A stretch of 64,000 bases of DNA from Gigantopelta aegis (lineage: Eukaryota; Mollusca; Gastropoda; Neomphalida; Peltospiridae), in NCBI RefSeq assembly GCF_016097555.1, contig NC_054706.1:57055407-57119406 (forward strand), written 5' to 3'. The notes beneath the pieces were generated by a model. It did not search any database. It was not told where the DNA came from and saw only the letters and a list, made by a program, of their open reading frames with translations. Positions 1 through 13,400 of this stretch are shown here, one piece after another; within the stretch, counting starts at the first letter, position 1; each line of letters starts with the position of its first letter. The position numbers and the translations under genes were made by a program.

Positions 1-1185
1 TCTTTAATTTTTCATTTACAGAAGTTCAAGATCAAACACAATTTTAGGTTGTGTAATACGCCTAGATGGTAAATCAAAATATGAAGAAGTTTCCAAAGTG
101 TCTGTTAAATCAATGTTGGAAATTGACACAAAAAAGCTTAATGCGAAGACCAAATGTAAGGATAGGATTTGGCCTTGCATCAAACATTTTCATATATTTG
201 TTATCAAACAACACATTATGTGTATGATGTTTTGGTAATTATTTAATCTTGGTGGCAAACTGCAGAAAAAGCTTTGCACGTCTAGCACCCAAACAAAGTG
301 TGTGTGCATCAGCGTAAAAGCTCTATACTGGAGATGTTCTAAAAGCACCAAGACAAAGCCCCTGATTATATATAGGATCTAGCATCTGCAAGTATGACTT
401 GCGTGCTGACCCATACCCAATGCATCCATAATCAAGATTGGACTTCACAAAAGATCTATATTGATGAGGCATAACCTTTCGGTCTACTCCCATTCTGTAT
501 TACCAATACATTTTAAAATATTGCGAGCTTTTAAGCCCTTCTTTTTAACATATTTAAGATGGGACACAAAATACAGCTTCCTGCTAAAGATAACCCCCGA
601 GAATTTGGTGGAGCACGGCTTCTAGGATGTTTATAAAATCCACTAGCCATGGGATCAGTGATTTTAAACATTTACTAGCCACAATTAAAAATTCACTAGC
701 CCTACTTTACTTTAAGTTTTACTAAATAATAGTAATAATTGGATATGTCACCTAAAGAGGGAGATAGAGCTTAAAAACACTAACATTGGGAGTGGGGTCA
801 GGATATTCATATTTACAAAACAGACTTAACTGCAACCTTTTACTAAAAAATTCACTAGCCATTGGGCATGACAATAGTAGTTATTTACTAGCCCACCATT
901 GAATATCACTAGCCATGGGAGTGCGGCTACCATAATCTAGAAGCCCTGTGGAGACAACTTTTCTGGCAGATATGTATACAAACAGACTTTGACTTTGACA
1001 ACCTAGTCATTGCCAGTTGCCCATTGATGAAGTTTGTTCAAACAAAGCTACAAACGACATTCAATGATACTCATATTGGACGATCTGTATCAAATCATCG
1101 ACATATAACCAGCAATCAACATCAGGTTTTAAACACTGGGTGATGCTGTTAATTTTCACAGAAAATAAAGTTGCAGACAGGATAC
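1..1185 (-). mobile_element. I-clade (Nimb-like) LINE fragment, RT C-terminal part
   Basis: Read on the minus strand, it translates in pieces to the same reverse-transcriptase sequence as the LINE near 44,800-45,390: [12 protein letters not shown], a conserved LDYGCI.YGSA-type block and [17 protein letters not shown]-like residues. Several frame breaks mark it as dead. It reaches the window edge and is interrupted by a hAT-like MITE at 614-947. Confidence 0.75.
614..947. mobile_element. hAT-like MITE nested in the LINE
   Basis: Ends are inverted repeats (CACGGCTTCTAG and CTAGAAGCCCT), close to the hAT-type CAGGG start. GTGGAG is found on both sides (608-613 and 948-953), a shortened or decayed target duplication. 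The LINE reading frame resumes on both sides. Six ACTAGCC motifs lie inside, three near each end. Length 334 bp, no ORF. Confidence 0.55.
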
Positions 1186-1469
1186 TACATTGATGATACT
1201 ATTAAACAGTTGTAATAAAATTGATATAGTCTTGTCAAATCGGTGTATTTAATGTTGATTGATCAAATGCACAATCTAAATAAAACATGTACATGCACTG
1301 AAAATGCTGGGAAATTGTAATGTGACATATATGTCATGGAATGAACTTTAATGTTAACATTCCTGCAATTAATATAAATGAACGTCCGAAAGATACGTTC
1401 ACTCGTAATTTTGTCAGTGTGAAAGGGTTAGCAGACGTCACATTGAGCAGCAGCAACCATTGTTAATTG

Positions 1470-1669
1470 NNNNNNNNNNNNNNNNNNNNNNNNNNNNNNN
1501 NNNNNNNNNNNNNNNNNNNNNNNNNNNNNNNNNNNNNNNNNNNNNNNNNNNNNNNNNNNNNNNNNNNNNNNNNNNNNNNNNNNNNNNNNNNNNNNNNNNN
1601 NNNNNNNNNNNNNNNNNNNNNNNNNNNNNNNNNNNNNNNNNNNNNNNNNNNNNNNNNNNNNNNNNNNNN
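1470..1669. other. assembly gap (200 N)
   Basis: Exactly 200 undetermined bases, likely a placeholder gap rather than a measured size. It removes the start of the Tc1-like transposase copy that follows. Open frames crossing it are artefacts. Confidence 0.99.
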
Positions 1670-2480
1670 TGAAGACCGGCCCAGAAGTGGAAGACCTCGC
1701 ATAACAACTGCAGCACAAGATCGCTACATCCGGGTTCTGCACTTGCGTCATTGAACTGCCACAACAACGAACACTGCTGGACGCATACCTGGTTTGAGAA
1801 GGGTGTCTGCACAAACCATTCAAAACTGACTTCGAGAAGCTGGTTTACGGGGCTAGCAGACAGCATGTTGGCCCCATCCTGCGACGTCAACATCAACAGT
1901 TACGTGTTCACTGGTGCACGAATGTACAGGGGTGGAACTTGGGAAACTGGTGGCGGGTTTCCTTCTACAGCGACAACAACGTGTTTACAGACGCCGCAAT
2001 GAACGTTTTGCCAACAACTGCATCGCCCAAGTTGACAGATTCGGTGGGGAGTCATCTCATACACCAGAAGAATTGAACTTGCGTTCGTACAAGGCAACCT
2101 GACAGCTGTACACTACCAGGATGAAATTCTTCGCCGTCACATGCTTCCCATTTTGGATTGATAGAGAGAACTCTTTCAGCAGGACAATGCCAGGCCGCAT
2201 ACGGCACCTGTAACAATGGATTTCCTACAGAATGAGAACATTAATGTGCTGCCATGGCCATCAAGATCGCCCAATCTCAAACCCATTGAACATATATGGG
2301 AAGAACTGAACAGGTGTGTACGCCAACGTGACCCAGAGCCTCAGACGCTTCTGCAACTGTGTCCGAATTCAGAGACTCATTCAGTCTATGCCACGGAGAT
2401 GTCATGCAGTGATTGCTGCTTCTGGTGGCCACACAAGGTACTGATTTCAGCGCCCTCGTTTGATGCTGTTTGTTGACGAA
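1670..2480 (+). pseudogene. Tc1-like transposase, decayed
   Basis: Plus-strand pieces read DRPRSGRPRITTAAQDRYIR (helix-turn-helix and GRPR hook), then QDNARPH-like residues near 2,180, and MDFLQNENINVLPWPSRSPN followed by LKPIEHIWEELNR, the second Asp and final acidic residue region of a Tc1-family DDE transposase. At least three frame shifts break it. The N-terminal third is lost in the N gap. Terminal inverted repeats were not found. Confidence 0.85.
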
Positions 2481-2613
2481 AACGCATCCACTGCCATCAG
2501 TCCATAGCAAGAACATTGTTACATACTCAAGACAAATTTGACTGTGATACGATCATAAATGACGAAATTATGCCACTTTGTATAAAAGAGATAATTCCAT
2601 GAATATATATATA

Positions 2614-2830
2614 CAGTGGACTCTGTCTATACCGGATTCTGTGTAATCCGGATCTCTGCGTAAACCGGTCCATTTCTAGCCCCGTCAAGCCCCGTTTTAC
2701 ATAGAAGTACTATTTATCTCTTTGTGTATAAATCTTCTGCCTAATCCGTATCCTGTCTACTCCGGACTCCGGATCAAAAATCAAGAACGAAAGAACCGTT
2801 CGTGCATTATAATTACCTCTGTTTACACTG
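2614..2830. mobile_element. one end of a pogo/Tigger-like DNA element
   Basis: Starts CAGTGGACTCTGTCTA directly after a TA and carries several CCGGAT/ATCCGG subterminal motifs, as pogo-type elements do. No matching right end was seen, so this is a solo end or a truncated MITE. Family assignment is tentative. Confidence 0.4.
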
Positions 2831-3486
2831 GATTGGGATTTGACTTAATGACAGGCTGCTTAAATAGTTGAACAATGATCGTCAATTGCCAAGTAATCAG
2901 GACTCCGTCGCAAGATCACATACGAAATGTAATTGCACTCGTGTGAAGTTTACTCTTAATGTGGTAGGCTGTTAGATCAATCGGATTAGTGTGTGTGTTG
3001 ATATCCCTAGTTTTAGAGTCCTGACGTCAGACAGGAGCACGTGACCAGAATGCTAGTAATGCACTTGTGATATGAATAGCTCGTGCATGACAGGACACCG
3101 CTTGAATATCGAAGAGAGTGGTTACAATTTAAAAAATTGTTTAGAATATCATAGGCTATATGCAATCATTTCACAGGTGTTTCTGGTTGTCTTAATAATT
3201 ATAAGAAGCCCAAACTGGATTTTGTATTCAAATAATTTTGTATGTACAGAAAAATAATGTTTTAGGAAATAAAATGAAATAGTACAAATATTAGAACTAT
3301 CATAAACACGTTTAATATGCAGCCACTAATATCGCTTTATGCGTTATTTCAAAAATATATTTCACAAATATGACAATTACAAAATCATTACAAAAATGGA
3401 CTGTTGACCATTAACTGATTTCCCAACCATCCATGGGTTCAAATGTCATTGTTGATCGCGAGTTGTTGATCATTCGAAGAAGCCAA

Positions 3487-3526
<40 letters not shown>

Positions 3527-4335
3527 ATATCTATAGATATCTATATATATGTATGTATGTATGTATGAACATGCTGATAATAATGAGTGACACTTAAATC
3601 TTTTAGACATATTTCTTAACGAGTTATCTCTGCAAAACTCCATAACTTTCTTAACTTGCATAAATTGCATAAAGTCGCAGTCAAATAGAAGTTATTGCAG
3701 AAATGGTATGGGTCATATCGTCACAATTTTGAAGGTATAGGAAAAAAACAACAAAATAAACACCAACACCTAGCTGCCACCGTGCCATGGGGTATTCTTT
3801 TCAATCAAACAAAATATACTACTAACGGGATGTCATAGCTGACCATTAACCATTTGTGGCAGCACCCTGGAGCACAAGCAACCAGCCTCTTCCATGTAGT
3901 GTGTTGTCAAAATGGCTCCTCGCCCATCACGACATGAAGCTAGAGCTCTTTGTGTCCCTTTAAATATAGATCCCTACTGGTAAAAAGCAATTTTCCACGT
4001 AAGAGGATTAAAATAAATGCTGACCAAATAGTACATTAAGTCAAACTTTAAGGACCTACATGATCAGCAGCCTTTAGTTAATACTCCTATTAAATATAAG
4101 ATGGTCAGCCAGTGTCAGCCTCTCTGCTCTGTCACTGAACTACACTGCTTTGTTGCCATGTAAACGATGTAAACTATCATTTCAGTGATTTCAAAGGAAA
4201 CCCCCATGCAGTGGCTATAATTTATAGGTATAACATTTCGTTATAGTAACTGAGGACATAAATGCTAGACAAACTTAGGCACAAATATAAGACTTTGAAG
4301 TATCAATTACATATTGTGATATTACTCTAACATAC
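2831..4335. other. non-coding DNA 3' of exon 27, with a TA microsatellite
   Basis: No exon, SINE or LINE was recognised. A (TA)n tract with imperfect TATC and TATG continuation lies at about 3,489-3,565. I searched the minus strand for the missing H-loop exon of the ABCA gene and did not find it. Confidence 0.6.
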
Positions 4336-4430
4336 CACAGAAATCTCTTGGACTGTGGATCCATGCCAGTGGAAGGTTCATCCAGCAAAACAATCTGTGG
4401 TTTGCCCAACATACTTATTGCATAGCTCAC
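4336..4430 (-). CDS. ABCA3-like: ABCA3-like exon 27 (NBD2 Walker B, residues 1459-1490)
   Basis: Encodes [20 protein letters not shown] and [12 protein letters not shown]; Walker B Asp 1475 and Glu 1476. Acceptor TTTTACAG, donor TG|GTATGT, phase 2. No further exon with the H-loop could be found down to base 1, so the remaining exon or exons lie outside the window. Confidence 0.95.
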
Positions 4431-7400
4431 CTGTAAAACGAAATCCAGAACAGAATAGAGCAAATTAATATTTATAATGACAAAGCTAATCACTTTAAAC
4501 TGCAGGAATTTAGTGTTTAACGTGAGATTATTTTGTCACTTGGTCAAGTTGTAACTTACCAAGGAAAGAAATTAATGATGCACTCAATACATTTTTATTT
4601 ATGGTTATATGGCGTCGGACATATGGCTAAGAACCACACAGATAATGCGATAGGAAACCTCTTGCCACTACTCCATGGACTATTATTTTCAGTTAGCAGC
4701 AAAAGAACTTTTAAATGCACCATTCAACAGTACATACCACAGCTTTATGTTACAAAAGTTATGGAGCACTGGCTGGAAAGAGAAATAGCACAACTGGCTC
4801 ACCGGCGATGCATTCGAAATATTTTTATTTATGGATACATTGCATCAATCATATTGTAAAGAGCAACATATAATTAGAGAGGAAACCTCACTCAGTGGTC
4901 TACTAATTTTATTAGTATTATATATGCACCATCCCAAAGTCATGATAGTACATACCACAACCTCTATTAACAGTTGTGGAAGAAGAAATATCACAATGGG
5001 CTCACTGACGACGTCGATTCTAGATCCATTGCACCTATTTAGAATACTTTACCACCGTACTACGTCCAACCCCTAACATATTAATGTGTTATTCCGAATC
5101 ATCATTTCAGTTAGATCATATTAGTCGTAATATTAGGAGGACGTGAAGACACGTGGACGCTTATGATTAATTAAATTGATGCATAACGAATTCATCATTA
5201 GTGCCCAGTTGCTGTTCTGAATATACTGTAGAAACAGTTTTCAAAGAGTTGGGAGTCAGTTATTATATACACTACCTTTCATATAGATGTAGATCTGATA
5301 TAGTTTAGTAAGTTTTTATCATAAAGAGTTGGAGTCAGTTATTATATACACTACCTTTCGTGTAGATGTAGACCTGATATAGTTTAGTAAGTTTTTATCA
5401 TAAAGAGTTGGAGTCAGTTATCATATACACTACCTTTCGTGTAGATGTAGACCTGATAGAGTTTAGTAAGTTTTTATCATAAAGAGTTGGAGTCAGTTAT
5501 TATATACACTACCTTTCGTGTAGATGTAGACCTGATATAGTTTAGTCAGTTTTTATTATAAAGAGTTGGAGTCAGTTATCATATACACTACCTTTCGTGT
5601 AGATGTAGACCTGATATAGTTTAGTCAGTTTTTATCATAAAGAGTTGGAGTCAGTTATTATATACACTACCTTTCGTGTAGATGTAGACCTGATATAGTT
5701 TAGTCAGTTTTTATCATAAAGAGTTGGAGTCAGTTATCATATACACTACCTTTCGTGTAGATGTAGACCTGATATAGTTTAGTCAGTTTTTATCATAAAG
5801 AGTTGGAGTCAGTTATCATATACACTACCTTTCGTGTAGATGTAGACCTGATATAGTTTAGTCAGTTTTTATCATAAAGAGTTGGAGTCAGTTATCATAT
5901 ACACTACCTTTCGTCGTGTCCCACCAGACATTTTATCAGCTCTTTTGTCTGCATGCTCTGTAACTTTTAGATTATCCACAAAGCTGAATCAAAAAAAGCA
6001 AACATGTCATTATATTAAGTCTTTAAATGAATGCTAAAAGACAAATGTTCAAATTATGAATACAAGTTTCATAATCAATCAGTCGAATGTAAACCAGTAT
6101 GAGAAAAACAAGAAGAAGCAAAATAAGTGAATTATGGATGCAAACGTCAGAAACGATTCACCCACCTCAGTTGATCCACTATAGTTTTTCCACATTCCAA
6201 CCAATGCCTCAATACTGACATATTAACTGCTGCGTTATGTGCTGTTCTGTCTTTGGAAAAGAGCATAAAGACAAAATACAGCAGGTAGTATCAACCCAAA
6301 TAACTTCTGGCTGTGTCAAAGTTCGAGGTGCACCCAACTTTTGATAGAGAAGTGAATACCACAAATCCTGTGATTGGTGATAAATGTGAGTGTGTGAAAG
6401 AAGTGAACACCACTATTTTGTTTCATCTAGTACCACTGTGTCAAGTAGCTTTGTGCCTGAAACATGTATGGAGGTACCTGTAAAAAAAAGTACTCAAATT
6501 TTGTGCAGAACTAGGGTAGTCATAGACACTACCCGTTATCTCAGAAATGTACAGCTTGACCTCCATTTTTTTCTGATTTACTTTAAGGGTGAAGGGTGGT
6601 AGTATTTATGCCATTGATTCTCTGCAGATAGGAGTTTTAGCCACATATGTTACCATTGTCGTCTATGGGATCTGCTTTGGTAGTATACACCCTATAGCAC
6701 ATATTCAGTGCATAATAAAAAAAACCAGTTTGATTTTGTCATTTATTGAATTAAACTATACTGGTTGCTTAATTAGCCGTCATTCGGCCATGGAAGTTCA
6801 CAATGATCTCGACCTTGACAATAATCACTGTGCATGGCTCTGAATGGAGTCTGAATCAAAGTTAGCACTGAGGAAAAGTTGGTTTTGGCCTATAATTCAT
6901 ACTGTAAAGATTTCAATAATTTCTTTTTACATGGTATTTGAAATGCCATATACGACTGCTCTTAAATATGGTATTATATATAAGCAACCTGAACTACGAT
7001 TTTAATAGCAATTTATTTTTATATTAAAAATAACATGTGCCAATAGTGAGTTAATGTCTTTAGTTTCCATTAACATAGTTAATTTTTCATGTACATGTAT
7101 GAAATTCTCATATGGAAAACTTTATATGCACCATCCCACAGACAGGATAGTACATACCACGGCCTTTGTTACACCAGTTGTGGAGCACTAGCTGGTACGA
7201 GAAATAGCCTAATGGGCCCACTGACGGGATCGATCGTGCATTAGGCGAGTGCAGTACCACAGAGCTACATGTACGTCCCGCCCCTTCACCCAAATGACAA
7301 TCAATATCTTCAGGAGTTTTATTTTAAAACATTTTGTTGTTTAGTATGACATATTGCATTTGTACAAAACTGTATGCAATATATATGCCTTATGAGGTGT

Positions 7401-10400
7401 ATTATATTAGGTTGCACTGTAGAAACAACAGTTTCAGTTAGGTTGTCAGTTTATGTCAGAATACAACAGATCTTTTGAAAAGTTTATGTTATCAGAATAG
7501 GTAGTACTAAACCAAATAACTTCCGGCTGGGACAAAGTTCGAGGTGCACCCAACTTTTGATAAAGAAGTGAACACCACAAATCCTGTGATTGGTGATAAA
7601 TGTGAGTGTGTTGGTTGTAAAATGAAATATTTTCATCTAGAAAAAAATGTATGCACTTTTATTTCAAGTAGCCTTGTGCTTGAAACATGTATGAGGTACC
7701 TGTAAAAAAAAAGTACTCGAATTTTGTGCGGAACTAGGGTAGTCATAGACACTACACGTTATCTCAGAAATGAACAGCTTAACCCCCATTTTTTCTCATT
7801 CACTTTAAGGGTGAGGTGTGGTAGTATTTATATCCGTGGTGTTTATGTCGATTGATATGCTACAGGTAGGAATGTTACTATTGTCGGCTATGGGATTTGA
7901 TTTGGTTGTATATACCCAACAGGTTTCTTTTAAATACTGTATGTCAGAATTATCAAATGTCTGACATCGAGAAAATCAATGATAATATTAATCAATGTGC
8001 TCTAGTGTTATATACTATATTCTACATGCACAAAGCTTACTTACTAGTTGACAAGTGAGTCAATATCTCCTCGTGGTATTCCCTTGATGGCTGCGTAGCA
8101 CGCCAAGTGTTCCTTCAGTGTGATACTCGGCCACAATGCATCATGCTGTGGACAATAGCCAATAGCCTGGAATGCTTCGGATGCACTTGAGTGGACATTG
8201 TGACCTGCTACAATGATCTGAAATTAATGTTATTAATCCTAGTGATATCAACTGAAAAGAAGCAGCACTGTAAACTATAACTATTTAATTTGTAATCTGA
8301 ATAACAAAACCGTATTCCGATATAAAAGTTTTATCTCTGCACAAAGCAGAATTGAAAGGAAGTTGGGCAAAGTCATCCATGATCCACAAGGAGATACGTA
8401 ACAGGATGTTTCATTCTTCTTGCCCAGCCCGTTGGAGGAATACCACTTTCAAGACTAGCTTAGAAAACCCAAATTTGCACAGGATAGAGCCAAATGGAAC
8501 TAATATATAAAACGTATTTTCTATTACCAACACTATACTATACTATTACTATTACTATTACTATTACTACAATACTATACTATACTATACTATACTATAT
8601 AATATACTATACTATATACTATACTATACTATACTATACTATACTATACTATACTATACACTAGACTATACTATACTATACTATACTATACTATACTATA
8701 CTATACTATATACTATACTATACTATATAATCTAATACTATACTATACTATACTATATAATTTAGTCTAGTAAATGGCATTGATAACTACAATTATCAAA
8801 TTACTGCAGTGGTGCATCCCAACCAGAAGACAATCAAAATGTAGGAAAGTCGACACCGTCAAAATTTAATATAAAATATTTTTGCTTTATGCAGATATTT
8901 CAAACGTTCCATAATACAGTATATTGGCAGCAGGCACATGGATAATCCACGTTTTGAATTATAATCGAAGCATTAAATATGGATTAAAACGCTATCGACC
9001 TCAACTTTTGATATCATCCTTAAAGCCTATCTAAGTTTTTGTACTGTAACAATAATTTATGCACAGTACAAATGATATATCATATCATGCAATATTATGT
9101 TTGTTTGGATGTTTTTTTTTTAGGGGGTGTTAAATGTTATTATAAGCTTAAAGAATAATTTAGTTGTTTCAATGACATGTGAATATTAAAAATGAGCTTT
9201 TTCCCTTCTGTTTACATCTTTGTTTAACAAAGACCAACCTTTATATTTATATGTAGCAAATAACCCAAACAAAAATTGCAAGCTTAATAAATAGCTGGTA
9301 ACAACCTTGTGGCAAGGTAGTAACTACCGCGTTTCGAGCTAGTATTTGGAACCTTTTTACAACCTTGCCGCAAGCTTGCGACGAGCTTCTTGCAACCTTG
9401 CCGCAAGCTTGTTGCATGCTTGCGACAAGCTTCCTGCAAGCTTATTCAGTTTAAGCTAGTATTTGGAACCTTTTTACAACCTTGCCGCAAGCTTGCGACG
9501 AGCTTGCGGGAAGCTTGTTGCAACCTTGCCGCAAGCTTGCGACGAGCTACCCGCACGCTTGCGACGAGCTTCCTGCAAGCTTGCGAAGATCTACCTACAA
9601 GCTTGCATCAGTGGCAGCCATCTTGCATCTTGTATAATTCTTTTAAAAACAACAATGGTTTTAAAGTGAAAAACATGAACAGTTTAAAACAAAAAAATAG
9701 GTGCTACATGTTGTCAGATACTTAGGCTACAAAATTAGTTTACCTGTCTGATAGACATGTTCCATTTATGTGGGATAGTCTTGATTAAACTAATATGCTA
9801 AAAAAGCTCCTGGTACTATATTCTTCTTCTTCTTCTTGTTTTAGGTTATATTCCTCCACTATCTGGAGATCCACACTGTGGTGTAAAGTCATTTGTTTGT
9901 TTCTTCTTGTTTTCTTTTTTCTCCTGTTCCACCAAGCAGGATTCAACCAAACTTGGTCCAAATGATCCTCTTATAGACCTGACCAAGTGTTGTTATTTTT
10001 AAGGCCAATAAAAATTCCAAGATGGCCGCCCTGGCCTCTGAATAACTGAGACATTTTTAACTTTTACTCAAGTTCCACCATGCAAATTTAAACCATATGT
10101 ATTCCTAATGATCCTCTCATGGCCCTGACCAAGTTTGTTATTTTTCGGGCAGATTTAAAATCAAGATCGCTGCCCTGGCCTCTGATTGACAGAGAAATTT
10201 TTTTGCTTCTTTTCAAGGTCCACCCGGCAGGTTTCTATCAAACTTAGTCCAAGTGATTCTCTCATGACTTACTAAGTGTTGTTATTTTTGTGGCTGATTC
10301 AAAATCCAAGATGGCCACCCTGGTCTCTGATTGGCTCAGACATTTTCAACATCATCTCAAATTCCACCAGGCTAATTTCAACCAAACATGGCCCATGTCA

Positions 10401-13400
10401 TCCTCTCATGGCCATGCATATGTTATTATTTTTGGGGCCAATTGAAAATCCAATCATTACAAGATGATTCTGTTTTAACCATATTGTATTATCATTCCTA
10501 TGTATTAATATTAATTTTGTTTTAATTATTATTGTAAATACTATCTAAATCTGTTACATGTATGTTTGGTTGTTTAGCCACTGTTCCCATTGAATTTGAT
10601 AAATCATATGAGAAGTTATGAATTAAAAAACAAATAACCATGAAAATTATTTGGACTTAGCTTTTTCTCCACAAGTGTAGACATGCTTTCACAGTTGAAG
10701 ATATACATGCAGCAAGCTTGCAAAAATGAAAACATGCTTGCGGGAAGCTTGCACAGTTGAAGATATGCATGCAGCAAGCTTGCAAAATGAAAACATGCTT
10801 GCGGGAAGCTTGCACATTTGAAGATATGCTTGCAGCAAGCTAGCAAAAATGAAAACATGCTTGCGGGAAGCTTGCACAGTTGAAGATATGCATGCAGCAA
10901 GCTTGCGCATGCTTTCACAAATGAAAACATGCATGCGGCAAGCTTGCAGAAATACTGACTACCTTACGCGAGCTAAATGTTAGCTTGCAAATAGCTTGCA
11001 TTGCTTGTACTACCTTGTAACAACCTTGTAACTACCTTGCAACAACCTAGCCGCAAGCATGCATTTTTGTTTGGGAAAATCACTGATGAAAAAAAAAAAA
11101 AACCGCAATAAAAACCATCTAATCTGACAAACTCTTATCATCGATTTAAATAATTTTATCACAAATATTGCACTGTGTCTTGTTACACATGAGATGACAG
11201 TGTATCATTTCAAAAGATTTGTAAAATAATAACTGAATTTACAAATTCCTAACTTTGAAATGTCATGCAAATTGATGCAGTGACAGTGCGACATAATTTT
11301 TGCACATACCTAGCTCCCAATTTTCCCTAAAATATTGTGCACTGCATATAAATTATGCATATTATTTTTACTCATTCGAAACATATAACATAAGTCTGTT
11401 CTTTGACAGTATTATTGAAATCAGTACAATATACCACTGGACAAAATATGATCTTGTCTTTAATCACTTACCAATGACAAACATTTACTATTAGTGACAG
11501 AGTTAACGTCGACACACTGGTGTTAACACACTAGATTGTCAACACACTGAAGGTCAACACACTGAAGTTATTATATGGATGGTTTCAGTTTAAAATAATT
11601 CATAATATACTTCCTGTTAATACCTTCTTATATAAAATTGGTTATATTTCTTGTCCGGTGTAATTTTTGTAATTTAGAACTTGGTACAATTACCCATTTA
11701 TTTTGGGAATGCACTTTAGTCAACTCAATTTGGAATGATATTCAGAACTGGATTTATGTAAAAACGGGTAGCAATATTAAATTTAATTTAAAAAATGTAA
11801 TTTTTGGCTTTAAAACCAGAAATAATGATCCCATTAATGCCACTGTACTCGTTACAAAACACGTAATATTTAAATGTCATTTTAATGCATATGTACCCAG
11901 TTTGAAATGGTCCCCCAAAAAGTTGACTGAGTACTATTATGTTACAAAAGCAGCGGCTTTTTCACCAAATTTTGGTCAATTTGTCACAATATATTTAAAA
12001 CCTAGATTTTATTTCTTCTCTTCTTTTTTGATACTTGTTATGTCCTTAGTCTCCTTTTGAATTTTTCATTCATGTATGTCTGATTATCAGTCACATATAT
12101 TTGATCTTAGCTGAATATCTCCTTAGCTACTTTGGGTTGTTTCATGTGGATCTTTTTATATGTACTGTATACATCTGTGTGTGGATATCATGTCAATAAA
12201 AATGGGAATAATAAAACAAAATAATAATTTGCTTGGACTACATTTCCTTTCATTACATTCCTGCCCTTTTATCTACGTCAATACTGTCGGTTATGGATTA
12301 TATGATACCTGACTTGAACCAAATTAAAATATACATTATAACAGCTTACTCCATATAGTGTAACATATCAAAACTGTTTTACCATAATAGTTAAAGCATC
12401 AACATGCAGTTATTAACAGATTTATGAAATGCATCATCCTGAATTCAACACTTGATTAACTGCCCATAGATGGAAAAATCCCAGTCTATAGCAATGTATC
12501 TACAGATCCAAGCATGCAGATTACACGTGAACATGCCCATCAGACCAGAATGGATGAATTCCACTATTTGTACACCGCTATATGGAGGTTTATGTTATCA
12601 TACAGAATACAGTTTTATACCTTGAAAATAGTCCAGTCAATAAACATTCCAAGAACTAATGACAATGTAGCAGACGAATAAACAAAAAGTGTCTCCATGT
12701 TTTTTGTTGACATCGTTCCTACTATAATTTTGTTTGCGTCATATGGATATTTTCAAAATACTTGATCAAATGCACTTTCTTGAGGGCTTTTTTTTTAGTT
12801 TCTTTTTTACATTTAGCTTCTATAATGGGTTAATTGTTTTCAGTTTTGCGGGTGTAGACTTTATATTAAACAAATACAACAGCTAACAGCTGGTGTATTC
12901 ATATGCTGGTAAAATTAAGTCATGGTGTCGTAAATTTTCACAAGATTCCAAGAAATACCATGGTAATTATAGAATAGTGATAAATAGAATAACTAACTGT
13001 CTTTCGTTAGATACGTTTTCAAAATACCTAGTACAATAATAGGTATTCAGGCTACTCATTTGGTATCTTCTGTATATACAAGCTAGTTGTACTAGATATG
13101 TGGGGTCACACATGGCTTACAAAACATCAATATACATTATCTAAGTTTTCTGTAAACTAAATTAAAGTTACCACCCTCCAAATTAAAAACATGACCATGT
13201 CGCATATATAGTTATGTTTTGTAACAACCAGTATTCACCATTATACTCTTGCTCAATCTTACCTTTCCTTTAGTAGCTGAAGTCTCTGCAATGACCATAT
13301 TCAAGATGGTTGTTTTCCCAGCACCATTGGGTCCGAGCAAACCAAAAACTTCGTTTTTATCCACAGCAAAAGTTGCATTCTGCACAGCCACCTTCACAGA

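Noticed and set aside
1428-1896. Several overlapping frames around 1,430-1,900
   Set aside because: They are open only because they cross 200 undetermined bases.
3900-3990. Possible ABCA exon 28 on the minus strand
   Set aside because: The reading frames do not contain the expected TTH.M.EA H-loop or a phase-2 compatible acceptor.
9390-9725. Cys/Leu-rich plus-strand frame and its minus-strand counterpart at 10,616-10,934
   Set aside because: Both translate the AAGCTTGC oligomer blocks of a non-coding element.
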